A stretch of DNA of 64,000 nucleotides from Vespula vulgaris (GCF_905475345.1 NC_066593.1:745001-809000); one strand, 5' to 3'; shown: positions 13,630 through 25,492, counted from the first letter of the stretch. The notes: generated by a model not told the origin, from the sequence alone. Program-made: numbers and translations.

Positions 13630-13857
13630 TGAATCCTTATATAATCCTTTCATACATGCGTTACTTATCACAGATTAAAAAACGATTAGAAGCGAAAACG
13701 TATTTCCACGTTCGATAATCAACACTGAACGTTTCCCCACTTGGTTTCCCCGTTGCAATGCACCTGTTCTTTCGCCGCCAAAATTTTACAACGATAGTAT
13801 CGAATTGCATTAATCGAAATAAGAAGTTACGTCGAGTATTTCGATTTGGTGTAAGGG

Positions 13858-13865
13858 CCAATCAG
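13858..13865 (+). promoter_or_regulatory. CCAAT box (NF-Y type)
   Basis: CCAATCAG matches the NF-Y consensus core and lies about 135 bp upstream of the SKP2-a start codon, a usual distance for a CCAAT box in a cell-cycle promoter. Confidence 0.4.
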
Positions 13866-13997
13866 CGTCGAGGTTTGGCTGTACTATCGAAATATCTCGA
13901 AGTATTTCGAGCAATCGGCTTTCGCGTCTCGCAATTCTTAACCACGCTTAGTTTGGGTCGATTGAAAAAAAGATAGAGCGAGAATATTCCGCCAAAA

Positions 13998-16902
13998 ATG
14001 AATTCCGGCATGGTGGAGCACACGAGACTCGGTCAGGAGGATATCGAGAATTCCGAGGAATTTTCACCGCCAGAGAGGTCAGTCGATTTATTCGCTTTTT
14101 CTTTCCTATGAAGTAATTCGCTTGGATTATTGGTCGAACCGTTTGAAAAACGAGAAATCGACGTTCCTCGCGGCGTACCCTTATTTTCTTACCTGTTGCT
14201 TTTAAAGGGGGAGGGGGATACAGGTGTACGCCCGCACTAGCGCGTACCAAGTAAGGTTAAAAACCTTTGCTTCACGTTTTTTACTCTCTCCGAATAGTAA
14301 GGAATTTCGATATAAAGAATCTTTGGGTATCGAGTTCGTTCCTTTGTGAAAAGTGCGACCGTTATCCCGTAGTTTACGTTTAAATTTCATCGGGATTACG
14401 TGCACTGTGTGACCTCTGAAAAAATGCATTTATTTTTAATTCACGCTTCAAATTATTTTATTCGTTCGTTCGACGAGACATACGATCCCTTTGGACCGAT
14501 CGTTCTATCCCTCTCGACGTATCCCGATCGTACTGCGATATTCTCTTGATGTATCTGTGACTTGTACGTTTCTACAAATCGCGCTCGCGAGTACCCATAT
14601 TATTGACCTTTTTTTTTTCTATTGTTGTCAACTCATTGTACTAGGATACAGTTCACTTCGGTCATATCAGATGTGTCTGAGGTATAAGAGATTCTCGTTA
14701 CATCCTAGTATACGTAGTTAGTATCTCTTAAAATTGTCATTTCTCATACATTAGAGTTTCCCTTTTAGCTTTTCCTTTTCTAAACAGCCTTTCGTTACTT
14801 TCAAGTGAAAATCTACGAGCTTAAGATGAGCCAACAAACGTCCTCTTCACCATGGTGGAGCAGGTTCTGTTCTATATTTACTTATGTAGTTAGAACTTTG
14901 TTTTTAGATAATTTCATCTTCAAATAGTTCAAGATATTCTTGGTACCCGGTTGGAATAATAATTATTATTTTGCAGTAAACGAGTACGTATGGACGATGG
15001 CTGTAATAACTTAAATAGTACATTTAATAGTACGTCAAAGAATAGTACAAGATGGTCTTACACTGCCGATAGTAGTCTCGTCGAGCCAGAAATATTAGAA
15101 GACATGGGTGTTAGTATGCTGGAGGACGAAGCAATCAACTGTGATAACGTTAACAAAGTACAGTCGCCGGATTGTATTATTCCGCTAAATAATGCGGATA
15201 ATAATAAACGGTTACCATTGAACGATAACGGCATTTACAAATCGGAAGAGAAACCTCTGTACAGAGATTCTAGTTTTGAAACTGCCAGTATCGAAAGGTT
15301 TGTGACAATTGATAATTCCTTTATCTAAGTTTGCTTCAATGTTACAATACGTTAGTATTACGTTCTACGTACAATTCATAATGTCGTATTTATTTTTATC
15401 AAAGGCTAGAACAGGATCCGTACGATATGGACAATCCATGCAATTATGGACATACGAATGAATCTGGTTATGGTTCAAGGGTGGAGGTTGAAGCATTTGG
15501 GGATACTAAAGATGACTATGGTAAAGAAAAATTAAATGCTTCCTCAAATAAGGATAGTTTAGATCATTTTTACTTGTATAGAAGGAAAAGAAAATTGTCG
15601 CATGGAGGAGACGACGAATTCAACAAACTATCCGATGAAATGATTTTAATGATATTCAGATGGTTACCTAAGAAATGCTTGGTAATGAACGTATATGTAT
15701 ATTAACGTTTGTAAATGTTGGAATCTGGTGCTATGCTAAACGATTTATTATCATATATGTTTAACTTTAGGTACGTTGCATGTTAGTTTGTAAAAGATGG
15801 TGCCAAATAGCACGAGACGAAGCGTTATGGAGTAGACTGGATTTAGGTAGTAAAGTTTTAAACGAAGGAACGCTGGAACATATATTGCCACGCGGCGTTC
15901 AAATTTTAAGGCTTGCTCAGGCTGAAATTGCAGATCCTATATTTAAAGACAGCACTGAAGTTTTAAGTAGTAATTATGTCTGTAAACTACAATATTTGGA
16001 TCTTTCTATGGCAGTAATATCGGCGGACGGTTTAGCGAATTTATTATCTAAATGCAAATATTTAAAAAAATTATCCTTGGAAAGTTGTATTTTGAATATG
16101 GCATGCTGTAACGCGATAAGTTTAAATATTGACATGACGGTGTTGAATTTAGCTATGTGCGAAGGGCTAGATCTTGAATGTGTTACAGATTTAATTAAAC
16201 TTAGAAGGTAAGCACTTTTCTTGGCGAATATTATCAATTTGAGCACTTTAAGTAGCCCCAATTGTATTTATTTTAGACTTATACTATAATGCATGATGTA
16301 AATTATCGGAAAAATTTACAATTGTCATAGCTTAACTGTTCTCAATGTGGCATGGTGTTCGTTGGATGCAGAGTCTGTCTCTCTGTTGTGTAAATCACTT
16401 CCGCCTTCCCTTACACGCTTGAATATATCCGGATGCCGAAAAACTATGACAGACGATAGTAAGTGAAATATTTTCCTTTTTCTTTTTTTGTTTTCCTTTT
16501 TATTGATATTGTGTAATTTGTCAACGAGATTATAATCAGAATTTATCCGTTTTAGATATCAAAGATTTGGTCAAATCTTGTCCGGAGATCGTAGAATTAG
16601 ATTTAAGCGATTGCACGCTACTTACCATGAATACAGTTCCTAATCTTTTAAATTTTTCTAAATTGGAACACTTGTCGTTAAGTCGCTGTTACAGTATACC
16701 ACCGTCAACTTATATTAGATTAGCTTATATGCCATGTCTGATGTATTTGGATGTATTTGGTTTGATGTCGGAACCAATGCTAAAATCTGTACAATCTAAT
16801 TGTGGGGAAACTGAAATTAATAAGTTCCTATACAGTTCTGTCGCAAGACCAACAGTTGGCGTTCGAAGAACAAGTATCTGGGGTCTTAGAGTTCGAGACT
16901 GA
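13998..16902 (+). CDS. Skp2: SKP2-a: F-box/LRR substrate receptor of an SCF ubiquitin ligase, 529 aa
   Basis: Six exons: 13998-14077, 14977-15297, 15405-15681, 15771-16207, 16331-16458 and 16556-16902; 1590 nt, in frame, all GT-AG. The start (CAAAATG) has good insect context. Exons 1-2 give an acidic, serine/asparagine-rich N-terminus with a basic SKRVR patch. Exon 3 ends in the F-box (KLSDEMILMIFRWLPKKCL), completed by exon 4 (VCKRWCQIARDEALWSRLDL). Exons 4-6 hold the LRRs (LQYLDLSMAV, LKKLSLESC, LTVLNVAWCSLD, LTRLNISGC, IVELDLSDC, LEHLSLSRCYSI). The tail ARPTVG...IWGLRVRD matches the C-terminal tail of human SKP2 (ARPTIG...IWG), which makes the assignment specific. By family knowledge, the F-box binds SKP1 and the LRRs with CKS1 recruit phosphorylated CDK inhibitors for ubiquitination. 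A near-identical architecture follows at 17750. AATAAA at 17397 ends the transcript. Confidence 0.9.
14826..14863 (+). CDS. Possible alternative first coding exon of SKP2-a
   Basis: An ATG at 14826 opens MSQQTSSSPWWS and reaches AG|GTTCTG after 38 nt, in phase 2. This is the same phase as the 13998 exon, so it splices in frame to the 14977 exon (AG|T, Ser). The donor is weak (GTTCTG) and the exon is short, so it may be chance. If used, it would replace the first 26 residues with 12. Confidence 0.3.
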
Positions 16903-17396
16903 GATCGATAAAACGATGATACAATTATATAATTCTAGCAGAAAGTCGATGTTACGAATAACACGATAAAGTTAATATGAAATTGTATAGAAGGTTTTAT
17001 TTTTATAGTAATACTGGCCTTCGTTGTGAGACTGATCATATTATTAAAAAAAAAAATAAATAAATAAATAAATAAAAAAGATAAAAAAAAAGAAGAAAAG
17101 AAACTAATATGATAAGCACGCTTATTCGAATCACTAATTGTACGTAATTCACTAATTCAGATCTCTTTCTCAGATGTCCCTTTTTTTTAAGGTGAACTAC
17201 ATCTTCATTTTAGTATTACTAAAATTAGATTATATATATTTTGCATAATAGGGGATGCTCTGTATATAACAATTCATGATTTACTGTATGCTCATATATA
17301 TATGTTTATATATAAATATGCGGCATACAGGTGTTCATCAAGTGTGATCGTATTTAACTAATAATTATTGTATTGTATGGTATGCATTGTAAAAGA

Positions 17397-17402
17397 ATAA
17401 AA
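17397..17402 (+). terminator. Polyadenylation signal of SKP2-a
   Basis: AATAAA about 495 nt after the SKP2-a stop and about 350 nt before the SKP2-b start, a fitting boundary between the two tandem genes. Confidence 0.5.
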
Positions 17403-17749
17403 GATTTATATAATTTTAGATATTTCTATTTCTTCTCGCGTAAGAGGTCTCAATCTTCTTGTTGAAAAATTACCTTCTATTCTTGTAATCGACTTAACGA
17501 GATTTTGTCTTAAGCCGAAATAAAAAGAAGATACAAATGTTTGCTTTATTTAGAATTCGTGTTATTGTAAATATTTTCTTCGCTTATATCCTCTTACACA
17601 AGGTTATTGTTATATCAGCGTTACGAGTAAGCGAGTCGTTTTAGTTTAAAATTGAAACTCGAACAGATGTGAAGTGAGTGCCTGAAAACGAGTGTGAAAT
17701 AAACATTGATATTGTTACGAAATTTTACAATTACGATATTTGTTAAAAC

Positions 17750-19190
17750 ATGGAACAAAGTCTTCGCACTTCAAGAGACCTAGTCGTTGATAAATCTGTT
17801 CTATCTGCAAGTACTTATATCTCGCGAAAAGTAACAAATCGTTGTAAAAATATTAAAAAAAGTGACAATCGAAATACGCTTAATGTTTTTCCTAATGTCG
17901 ATGATATTAGGAATATATTTTTCTTTAGGAACAAACGAATATCATCCTGCGTGGGAGACGATGATTTTAATGAGAAACTATCGAACGAATTAATTTTATT
18001 GATATTTAAATGGTTGCCTAAGAAAGATCTGGTAAAAAAATATTTATACACGGATATGTTATTCGAATTAATTCCGAGCAAATTAATCACTGCGAATAAT
18101 CGTTGTATCTAATAAGAGAATAAAAAGAAGTATTGCTTGTAAAAAATTACAGGTACAGTGTACGATGGTTTGCAAGAGATGGCACGAAATAACGTACAAC
18201 GAAATATTATGGAAAAATTTAGATTTATATCGGAAGACTTTAAAGGAAATTACGTTGCAACAAATATTATCGAGAGGCGTTCGAATATTAAGGCTTGCAC
18301 AAGCAAAGATTATAACGTCTGTGATTCGAGAAATGAATGTTCGTTACGATAACGATTGTACGTACAAATTACAATACTTGGATCTTTCTATGGCAATGAT
18401 ATTACCAGATAATCTGGCAAGTTTATTATCGAAATGTAAAGATTTAAAAAAATTATCCTTGGAAAGTTGTACTTTGAATGCAGCGTGCTGTAAAGAATTA
18501 AGTTATTGCACCAAATTAGAGGTGTTGAATTTGGCCATGTGCGAAGGAATAGATCTCAAGGGTATCTTAGATATACTTAAACTCAGAAGGTAAATAATTT
18601 CTTTTATAATTTGTCTACGATGTCATAGATAAATTGTTCGTTCGTTCTTACAGCTTAATCGAACTCAATGTGGCGTGGTGTTCGTTGGATAAAGAATCTG
18701 TTACTATTTTGTGTAAAATGCTTCCAGCTACTATTACTCGCTTAAATATTTCTGGATGTAGAGAAGTTATAATAGATTACGGTACGTGAACATTTTTTGT
18801 CGAGCATTTATTTTTTATGTACTTAACAAATGTATGTATATATATATATGTATGTATGTTTTAGACATCGAAGAATTGATAAGATCCTGTCCAAATATCA
18901 TAGAATTAGATTTAAGCGATTGTAGCGTACTTACCGACAAAACAATTTTAAATATTCTAAATTTGACGAAATTAGAACATTTGTCGTTAAGTCGTTCTTA
19001 CAACATATCTACATTATCGTATTTAGAATTGGAACGTATGCCACGTATGGAGTATTTGGATATATTTAGTTTGTTACCAAAGTCGGTGCCGAACAAATTA
19101 AAAATTAATAAGTTTCTGTTTAGTTCTATCGCAAGGCCCACTATAGGAAATCAAAGCGGGACTATTTGGGGCCTTCGAGTTAGAAATTAG
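17750..19190 (+). CDS. SKP2-b: tandem SKP2 paralogue with reduced N-terminus, 390 aa
   Basis: Four exons: 17750-18031, 18153-18589, 18654-18781 and 18865-19190; 1173 nt, in frame. Start context AACATGG. Exon 1 gives a new basic/polar N-terminus (MEQSLRTSRDLVVDK), then a segment matching SKP2-a exon 3 (KRISSCVGDDDFNEKLSNEL) and the F-box start. Exon 2 is 437 nt, exactly the length of SKP2-a exon 4, and its protein is about 57% identical by my hand count (82 of 145). Exon 3 is 128 nt, like SKP2-a exon 5. All three intron positions and phases (0, 2, 1) are the same, so this is a DNA-level tandem duplication, not a retrocopy. F-box (MVCKRWHEITYNEILW), LRRs and the tail ARPTIG...IWGLRVRN are intact with no stops, so it looks functional. 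It lacks the counterparts of SKP2-a exons 1-2 and has no clear E2F-type site upstream. Confidence 0.88.
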
Positions 19191-19258
19191 TTTTGATTAA
19201 AGAAATTGTTAGAAATTGTTGGAACCGAAACGTTACAAAAAAAAAAAAAAAACAAAAT

Positions 19259-19365
19259 AATAAAGTTGAATGCACGCATAAACATATGTAAATAATTATT
19301 AAATGTGTAATATATACGTATATATCAAAAACCTATAATCGGCGAATCCATGTAATTTCAATAAA
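19259..19365 (+). terminator. Polyadenylation signals of SKP2-b
   Basis: AATAAA hexamers at 19259-19264 and 19360-19365, 69 and 170 nt after the SKP2-b stop. Confidence 0.45.
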
Positions 19366-19894
19366 TCGTAGTTACATGCGAACAGGTAAAACGCTTGAGA
19401 ACAAGTGTTCGTATTAAGTCGAGTTACACGTAGTAAATAGGTTTCATGGGAATGTACGACTTTATACGTATGCGTCGAATCGCACGTAAGAAGTTCGATA
19501 TTAGCAGCCTCTCACTGATTTCTTTAAGAAGAAGCAACTTCTCCCTTTCTCCACGTTCTTCCCTTCTTACGACGATTTATATACCGTAGACGTTGAATTA
19601 ACGCGTAATTTCGAAGATGGTCAAAAAGGCGAATAATTAAAGGAAAAAAAAAAAGGAAAAGAAAGATATAAACAACAAAATAAATAAATAGAGGACGATA
19701 AAAATTTATAAAAAAATATATTTTTCTCTTTTTATCGCGTGATCTCCCGAAGAGACACGGATTGGAATCTTTGTACATAGGTTCGTGATTACGACGCTTA
19801 AACGTCGTCGTAAATTATTTTTGAAATATATATTTCTAAACGACGCGCGTTTTCTACAACTATAGTCAATTTAAATGGAGCTCACGCGCTTTCT

Positions 19895-19900
19895 TTTATT
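19895..19900 (-). terminator. Polyadenylation signal of the cuticular protein gene
   Basis: TTTATT on + (AATAAA on -), about 135 nt past the stop of the minus-strand cuticle gene. Confidence 0.4.
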
Positions 19901-20033
19901 TTTTTTTTTTAACGCGTCGTTAGTTAAAAAGAAGAAGGATCGAATTATCGATCGTCTCTATCGATTGCATTGAAATTCTTTTTCCAATCCTTTCTAATTG
20001 AAATGCCAGGTTGGACAGTACGAGGGAGATCGA

Positions 20034-20736
20034 TTATTGCGGTGGAAGATATTTTCTATCGACATTCTTATCCTTGTTGCCTCCAGGTGGCAAATATAAT
20101 CCTGGTTCCTTTCCATTGCCAACGCCATTGGGTGGTCCTCTCGGTGGATAACCCGTAGGACTCGCTCCTGAAGAAGTTCCAGAAGAAATTTTTCCATTAC
20201 CACCTCCAGCGGCAGTACCAAATTTGAAGCTGGCTCTGTTCCCGTTTTCATCGGCGACGTACCTTGAGTTTATACATTTATATCAGTATCCTATTTATCT
20301 CGTTTATTTTTCTTCTTCTCTTTGTTAAGTCGATAATAATTACGAAGCAACGACAATTAAGTTTTACTGTCTCGATACATAGGAAATAGGATAGCAAAAA
20401 GAAATGGAAAATTGATTAAAATACAAGTAAACAATAGACATACTTAACAGACACAGGAAGTCCTTCAGGGCTCTTGTAAGAGAAACTTCCTTCCACAACG
20501 CGAACCGGTTGACCGTCAACGATTTTAATATCTTCCTTTTCTTCCCTTTGAACTCCGTCAACGTTACTCGAACCTGCCGGTTGACCTCCACCTTCGAAGG
20601 GTGCCTTCAAAATAAGTCCACCGGAGCCACGGGCGAAAGGTGGGGCCTTTTGATCGGGTGACAATTTTTCAGCCGAACAGTAAGTCGCGGCTAGCAGACA
20701 AACGGCGACCTGCCGTATCGTGAAAAATGTTCTCAT
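20034..20736 (-). CDS. Cuticular protein of the CPR (RR) family, 173 aa
   Basis: Two exons on the minus strand: 20736-20444 and 20262-20034, joined AA|G (phase 2) with donor GTATGT; 522 nt in frame. Residues 1-22 form a signal peptide (MRTFFTIRQVAVCLLAATYC). A Gly/Pro linker follows, then a chitin-binding R&R region at about 69-112 with the typical DGQPVRVVEGSFSYKSPEG and YVADENG motifs (RR-1-like, the intron falling at the usual place before YVADENG). The tail is Gly/Pro-rich (PPRGPP, PPGGNKDK) and ends KYLPPQ. By family knowledge, such proteins are secreted by epidermis and bind chitin in the procuticle. Caution on the start: CGGCAG|GTC at 20709 looks like a splice acceptor, and CPR genes often split the signal peptide with an early intron, so the real first exon could lie upstream and the first nine residues be wrong. 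Confidence 0.85.
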
Positions 20737-21626
20737 CCTTTTTGTTTCTCTTTTAACCGAAATACCTTTCTCTCCCTCTCCTCATTTCTACTTCCATCCC
20801 CGACAGATAAAACGCTCGTCGAGCGATGAAAATAAAAAGCATGGCTACATAATCTTTTACGCATCTATTATTATTGCATCATTTCAAAAGTACGAAATGC
20901 CGAAGGAAGGTACTTATGTACGTATATCGTGGCTACGTTCGAGAGATCGATGACCCAGGATCAACGTCGAGCTATGCGTCGTCCGATGGTAAAAGTTAAA
21001 TTGTATAACCGACGATTGGAATCGGGATGGCACGCATATCATCGACCGAAGACCACCGGGCCATCCTCGAATGGACCTTTCTGTACTTTCTATTTAATTA
21101 TTCTTCCATCATTCATCACAAGACTTATTTTCGATTTCATTCAATGCCTTCGGCGATGCGAACGGCTACGCTTTCGTACGATCCGATCGATTTCCCGATA
21201 AGAATTTCAAATATCATTTTATCGTTTTAAATCGCAAATCTTTTCTACGTAATATCTCGTTTAATTATTAAGAATTTATTGCAGTTATTACGTATGAATT
21301 ATTTATCCGTTTAACTGAGAGATACGATCGATTGATTCGTTATACGTAACAAAAAGAAGCAAAAAATAAACAATGATATCTACGTAACCAATGAATAAGG
21401 TATAATAATTTCATTGGTAAAGTATATTCTCGATTGAGAGAAAAATCGCTATTGCAGTCGACGAAGAGAAGCTAAGACGTTGTTATGGTGGTTACGTTCG
21501 TAAGTAGGAGCGTGAATGTAACAGGCACTGCGACATTCGCGCGGGATTTATGATCATGCGAAGAGGTCGAGAGCTGTTCGTTCGAATGAAACGCGAGAGA
21601 ATCTTGCGAATACTTTTTCGTTCGGA

Positions 21627-21662
<36 letters not shown>

Positions 21663-22068
21663 ACATGTATATTTTTTATAAATAAAAAACAAAAGAAAGA
21701 AACGAAACAAGTACGATAATCATACTTTCCGTTTTATCTATATATTTACGATAATATAATTCGAAAGGATGATACGAGACGAGAACTCCTCTCTCTCTCT
21801 CTCTCTCTCTCTCCGTCTGTGATTTATGAGGATTTTCGATCTCTCTAACGTTTCTTGCCTCTTATCTTCTAATTCTCTTTTTTTCCATTTTTCCCACGAG
21901 GAACGTACCAACGATCGTGCGACGATAAATCGACGAGGATCCATGACGATGTTGCTGAGGACGACGATCACTTGTGACGACACACTCGAAATGGCATATC
22001 CCACGAACACGACACGAACGCACGTATGTACGTAAGGTAATTAAATACGATCGATGAGCTTAAGTACG

Positions 22069-22140
22069 TACGAACGAACGAACGAACGAACGAACGAACG
22101 ATCGATCGATCGGTTAGTCGGTCGGTCGGTCGATCGATCG
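22069..22140. repeat. Compound tetranucleotide repeat (GAAC/GATC/GGTC)
   Basis: About eight CGAA units pass into GATC and then GGTC units, a stepwise-diverged compound repeat. The GATC portion is self-complementary. Confidence 0.85.
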
Positions 22141-22217
22141 CAAATCCGAAGATTTATATTCGCGTGATTATTTCTTTTTGTTTTTTTTCTCTGTCTCTTT
22201 TTTTCTTTTTTTTTTTG

Positions 22218-22249
<32 letters not shown>

Positions 22250-22789
22250 CGGAACGCGACGAAATCACGCAGCTCCTTTGTCCTAGGAGAGAATCTACCG
22301 CTTATCCGAGCTCGTTGGCTCCCCCGTGTCTTATATACTCCTCGTAACTGAACGCTTTTTTCCCCCTCCGAGTTTCTCTACTGTCTTCTACTGTTCCTCG
22401 ACTGTATCGAGAAGAACAACAAGAGGCAAAGGTAGCTCCCGTTTTCTATTTCTTCTTCTTCTTTTTCCCCGGATGTATGCACCGATCTTAAAGAGTCATC
22501 GATCGTGTCATCGATCGTTCGTTCGCTCTCGTATAACCAAGTTCTACTCGATATTCTCTCCTCCTCCTCCTTCTAATTCTATGTTATAGCGCGACATTTA
22601 CGTGACGTCGATGCTTCATCGATTTAGAAAGGAACACGATCGACCCTCTCTATCTCTAAATCTCTATCGAAATTTTTATCCATAAAAATGTACTTTTCTC
22701 GTCGATGCTAAAAATAATATCATCCCGATTCAATCATATCTAATTCGAATTTCTAACGAATGAATTTTATTTCATTCGTAAAGATTTTC

Positions 22790-23266
22790 TTATATCTGAA
22801 ATAAGACCGTATTATTCGTAGACATTTTGACGAATTTAAATGGACACGTCCGATGTAATCTTATAGTCTCGTGTCTTTCAAAATGGCGGACTAATCGTTC
22901 GTCGAGTCCTCGAAGTCCTCGATCCATAATAAAATCGTTGTTCCATTTAACTCGCTCGCTATAATTCTCTCGATATCTTTCGAGGAGGAGAGACGCATGA
23001 GACATTATCATGTCGGTTGTCGGTTTTGAAAACGGATCCGACGTGGAAAGGGCAACGTCGTCACGAACGTAAGAACGAGAACTCGCTCGTTTAAGGGTAC
23101 GCCAGATCACACAACAATACTCTCTATCTCGGAACCTTTTAAGAGGATGCGTTTGCTCTTTGGTGCAAGCGTGCCGCGACATCGTTGACATTTTATTTCT
23201 GCTACTACTCCGTGATTTGCTTCTAACCGAACCCATATTGCATTCCACGAAGAAAACCGTATCCAT
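22790..23266 (-). CDS. Uncertain open reading frame, 158 aa, unrecognised
   Basis: An uninterrupted minus-strand frame of normal composition in a region where most open frames are repeat translations. A second in-frame ATG ten codons in gives MGSVRSKS, which fits an N-myristoylation pattern. The protein is basic and serine/arginine-rich (RSKSRSSSRNK), with a charged stretch LLLERYRENYSERVKWNND. I see no domain, no clear promoter and no supporting splice structure. It could be a chance frame, a single-exon orphan gene or a 3' part of a larger gene. Confidence 0.2.
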   Translation of the reverse strand: MDTVFFVECNMGSVRSKSRSSSRNKMSTMSRHACTKEQTHPLKRFRDREYCCVIWRTLKRASSRSYVRDDVALSTSDPFSKPTTDMIMSHASLLLERYRENYSERVKWNNDFIMDRGLRGLDERLVRHFERHETIRLHRTCPFKFVKMSTNNTVLFQI

Positions 23267-23391
23267 CCTAACGGTAGCGATTTATCGGCTTGATCGATCT
23301 CGATCATTCGAAGGGTGCCGTATCGTTACCTTTCGTGTCCTCTTCTTCGCCTTAGTATCCTTTTTCTTCGATGATCATAATAATACACATG

Positions 23392-23434
<43 letters not shown>

Positions 23435-23756
23435 TAACGATACGTAAAAGTTGATAGGACGCTTGTGAAATGACGAGAGAATAAAACACGTGCGACTATC
23501 GATCTCTGCGAATCCGTCTGATCGTTAAGCACCGATATTTCCATTTGCGGAAAGATCGAGTCGTTTCGACTTACCGATTAGGTTCGTGCATCGTTATCTG
23601 CATTGTTGTAGGTGTAAGCAATCTTTTGTTGCATTCGCCGTAGTAGATAAGTTGAGATATTTTCGAGAAACGAACTCGACGATTTCGTCATTTTTTTCTT
23701 TTGCTTAAAGAGATGTAAAGATAGATAGATAGATAGATAGAGAGAAAGAAAGGGAA

Positions 23757-23793
<37 letters not shown>

Positions 23794-25328
23794 AAGGGAT
23801 GCGTGGTCGGAGAATAGTTTGCAGAAACACGAAGAGACAGCTTGTAAATTTATGTACGCAGTACTGTTCCCTTCGGAAGACAATAGAGAGACATCGTGAT
23901 TGATGACATCGACGTGCATCCTCTTGGATACTATCCTTAACCTTCGAGATTTTTATATAGATTTTTTTTTCTTTATCCTTTTATTTTTTGTTTAAAAAAT
24001 GTTTCTTTGTCTCCATCCCTATTCTCTTTCCTTATTGAAATAGAAAATGTTTCAACGAAGCAAACGAGCAATCGATCGAATCTTTTGGAAAGTTATAAAG
24101 TCATCTTGGGGAATCGAAGATGGATCGTTACGTCACGTGTCAACAGACAAACGTTGTTAAATTTTCGAGAGTGTCATTATCATATTACCATTCGGGTGAA
24201 AATACGAATAATAATTTCGTGTCGATCTAAAGAGGTTTTATGTAATACAACGCGTTCGTAAATCTTTTAACAGTTTTACGTATACGTCGGGATATACGAG
24301 ATGATTTTTCATTCGCATAATCTACTAGAACGTTGAAAGTACAACGTTTATCGTTCCCGCGAGAATTTGTCGTGAATATTTCGTTGCCTCTGATTTATCG
24401 TTTCTTCTTTGTATCGATGCAATTGCGTGCAAAATAATGGAAACGAGGTCGTGGTATTTTCCTTATCTTCTCTCTACTTTCTATCTCTTTCTAACGTGTG
24501 AAAAAAAATCCAGTATTGAATTAATCCTATTTGCTTTTAAATTCGATAGAATATTCTCTCGTACGGTCCTCTTACGTTTATTTATATTTATTCTTCGATT
24601 TATCTTACCTATACGTAGTTCCTTCGTCGTGGGGTGGACAGCAGGCTTGTCCATTATCATATCCAGGAGCTCGATATATTTTTGGAAATTATTTTTTCCT
24701 TCTTTCTTCGTTTGCTGTTTTTTTTCTTTTTTAATTTCAATTGACTCTTATTATGATTTCTGCGAGAAGCGTGTAAAAGCGAAGGACAAGTCGGAAAAGG
24801 CCGCGTTTATTCGTCGTAATCGGAAAAGCAGGCAAGCGGTTTGTTGACGTCAACCGATTTGGAAATAATATTTATTAATACAAACGTTAAAAATCGTTCT
24901 CTCTTTATTATTTTCACGTCACGTTTAGCGTTACTTCTCTGGTGCGGCATGCCTTTCTTCGTTCATATATTTTCTTTCTCCTCGCTCTAATCGCCGTTTA
25001 TATTTCGTTTAAATAACGCGCGAGTTATGCGTGTAGGAACTAAAAACTAGGAATTCTAAACAACGTTCCCTTCGGCCTCGATTTCGCGTTTCTTTTCTTA
25101 TTCGTACGAATGGAAATTCATTATCATCGTTGGTGGCGCACTCGAAAAAATCGCGATACAATCAACAACTTTCCCTTCTTTTTCGTGAAACGTACCGACT
25201 CAAATGTGTGCGTGTGTACGTGTATCTTTCTGTGTGTTGTCTAAGGGTTCTTTAATAAAATTTATTTCAGGACGTTAATCGGTTTGTTAAAAGAATAGTC
25301 GGTACGTTCGCAAACGCATAAATTTTAC

Positions 25329-25330
<2 letters not shown>

Positions 25331-25360
<30 letters not shown>

Positions 25361-25417
25361 GTAATAATAATAATAATAGTAATAATAATAATAATAATGA
25401 TAATAATAATAATAATG

Positions 25418-25489
<72 letters not shown>
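25331..25489. repeat. (AAT)n microsatellite, about 160 bp
   Basis: Over 50 AAT units with a few AGT and GAT variants, among the longest arrays in the window. Confidence 0.92.

Positions 25490-25492
<3 letters not shown>

Noticed and set aside
13758..13976. 72-codon open frame upstream of SKP2-a
   Set aside because: Overlaps the promoter sites and has no homology I can see; SKP2-a exon 1 starts after it.
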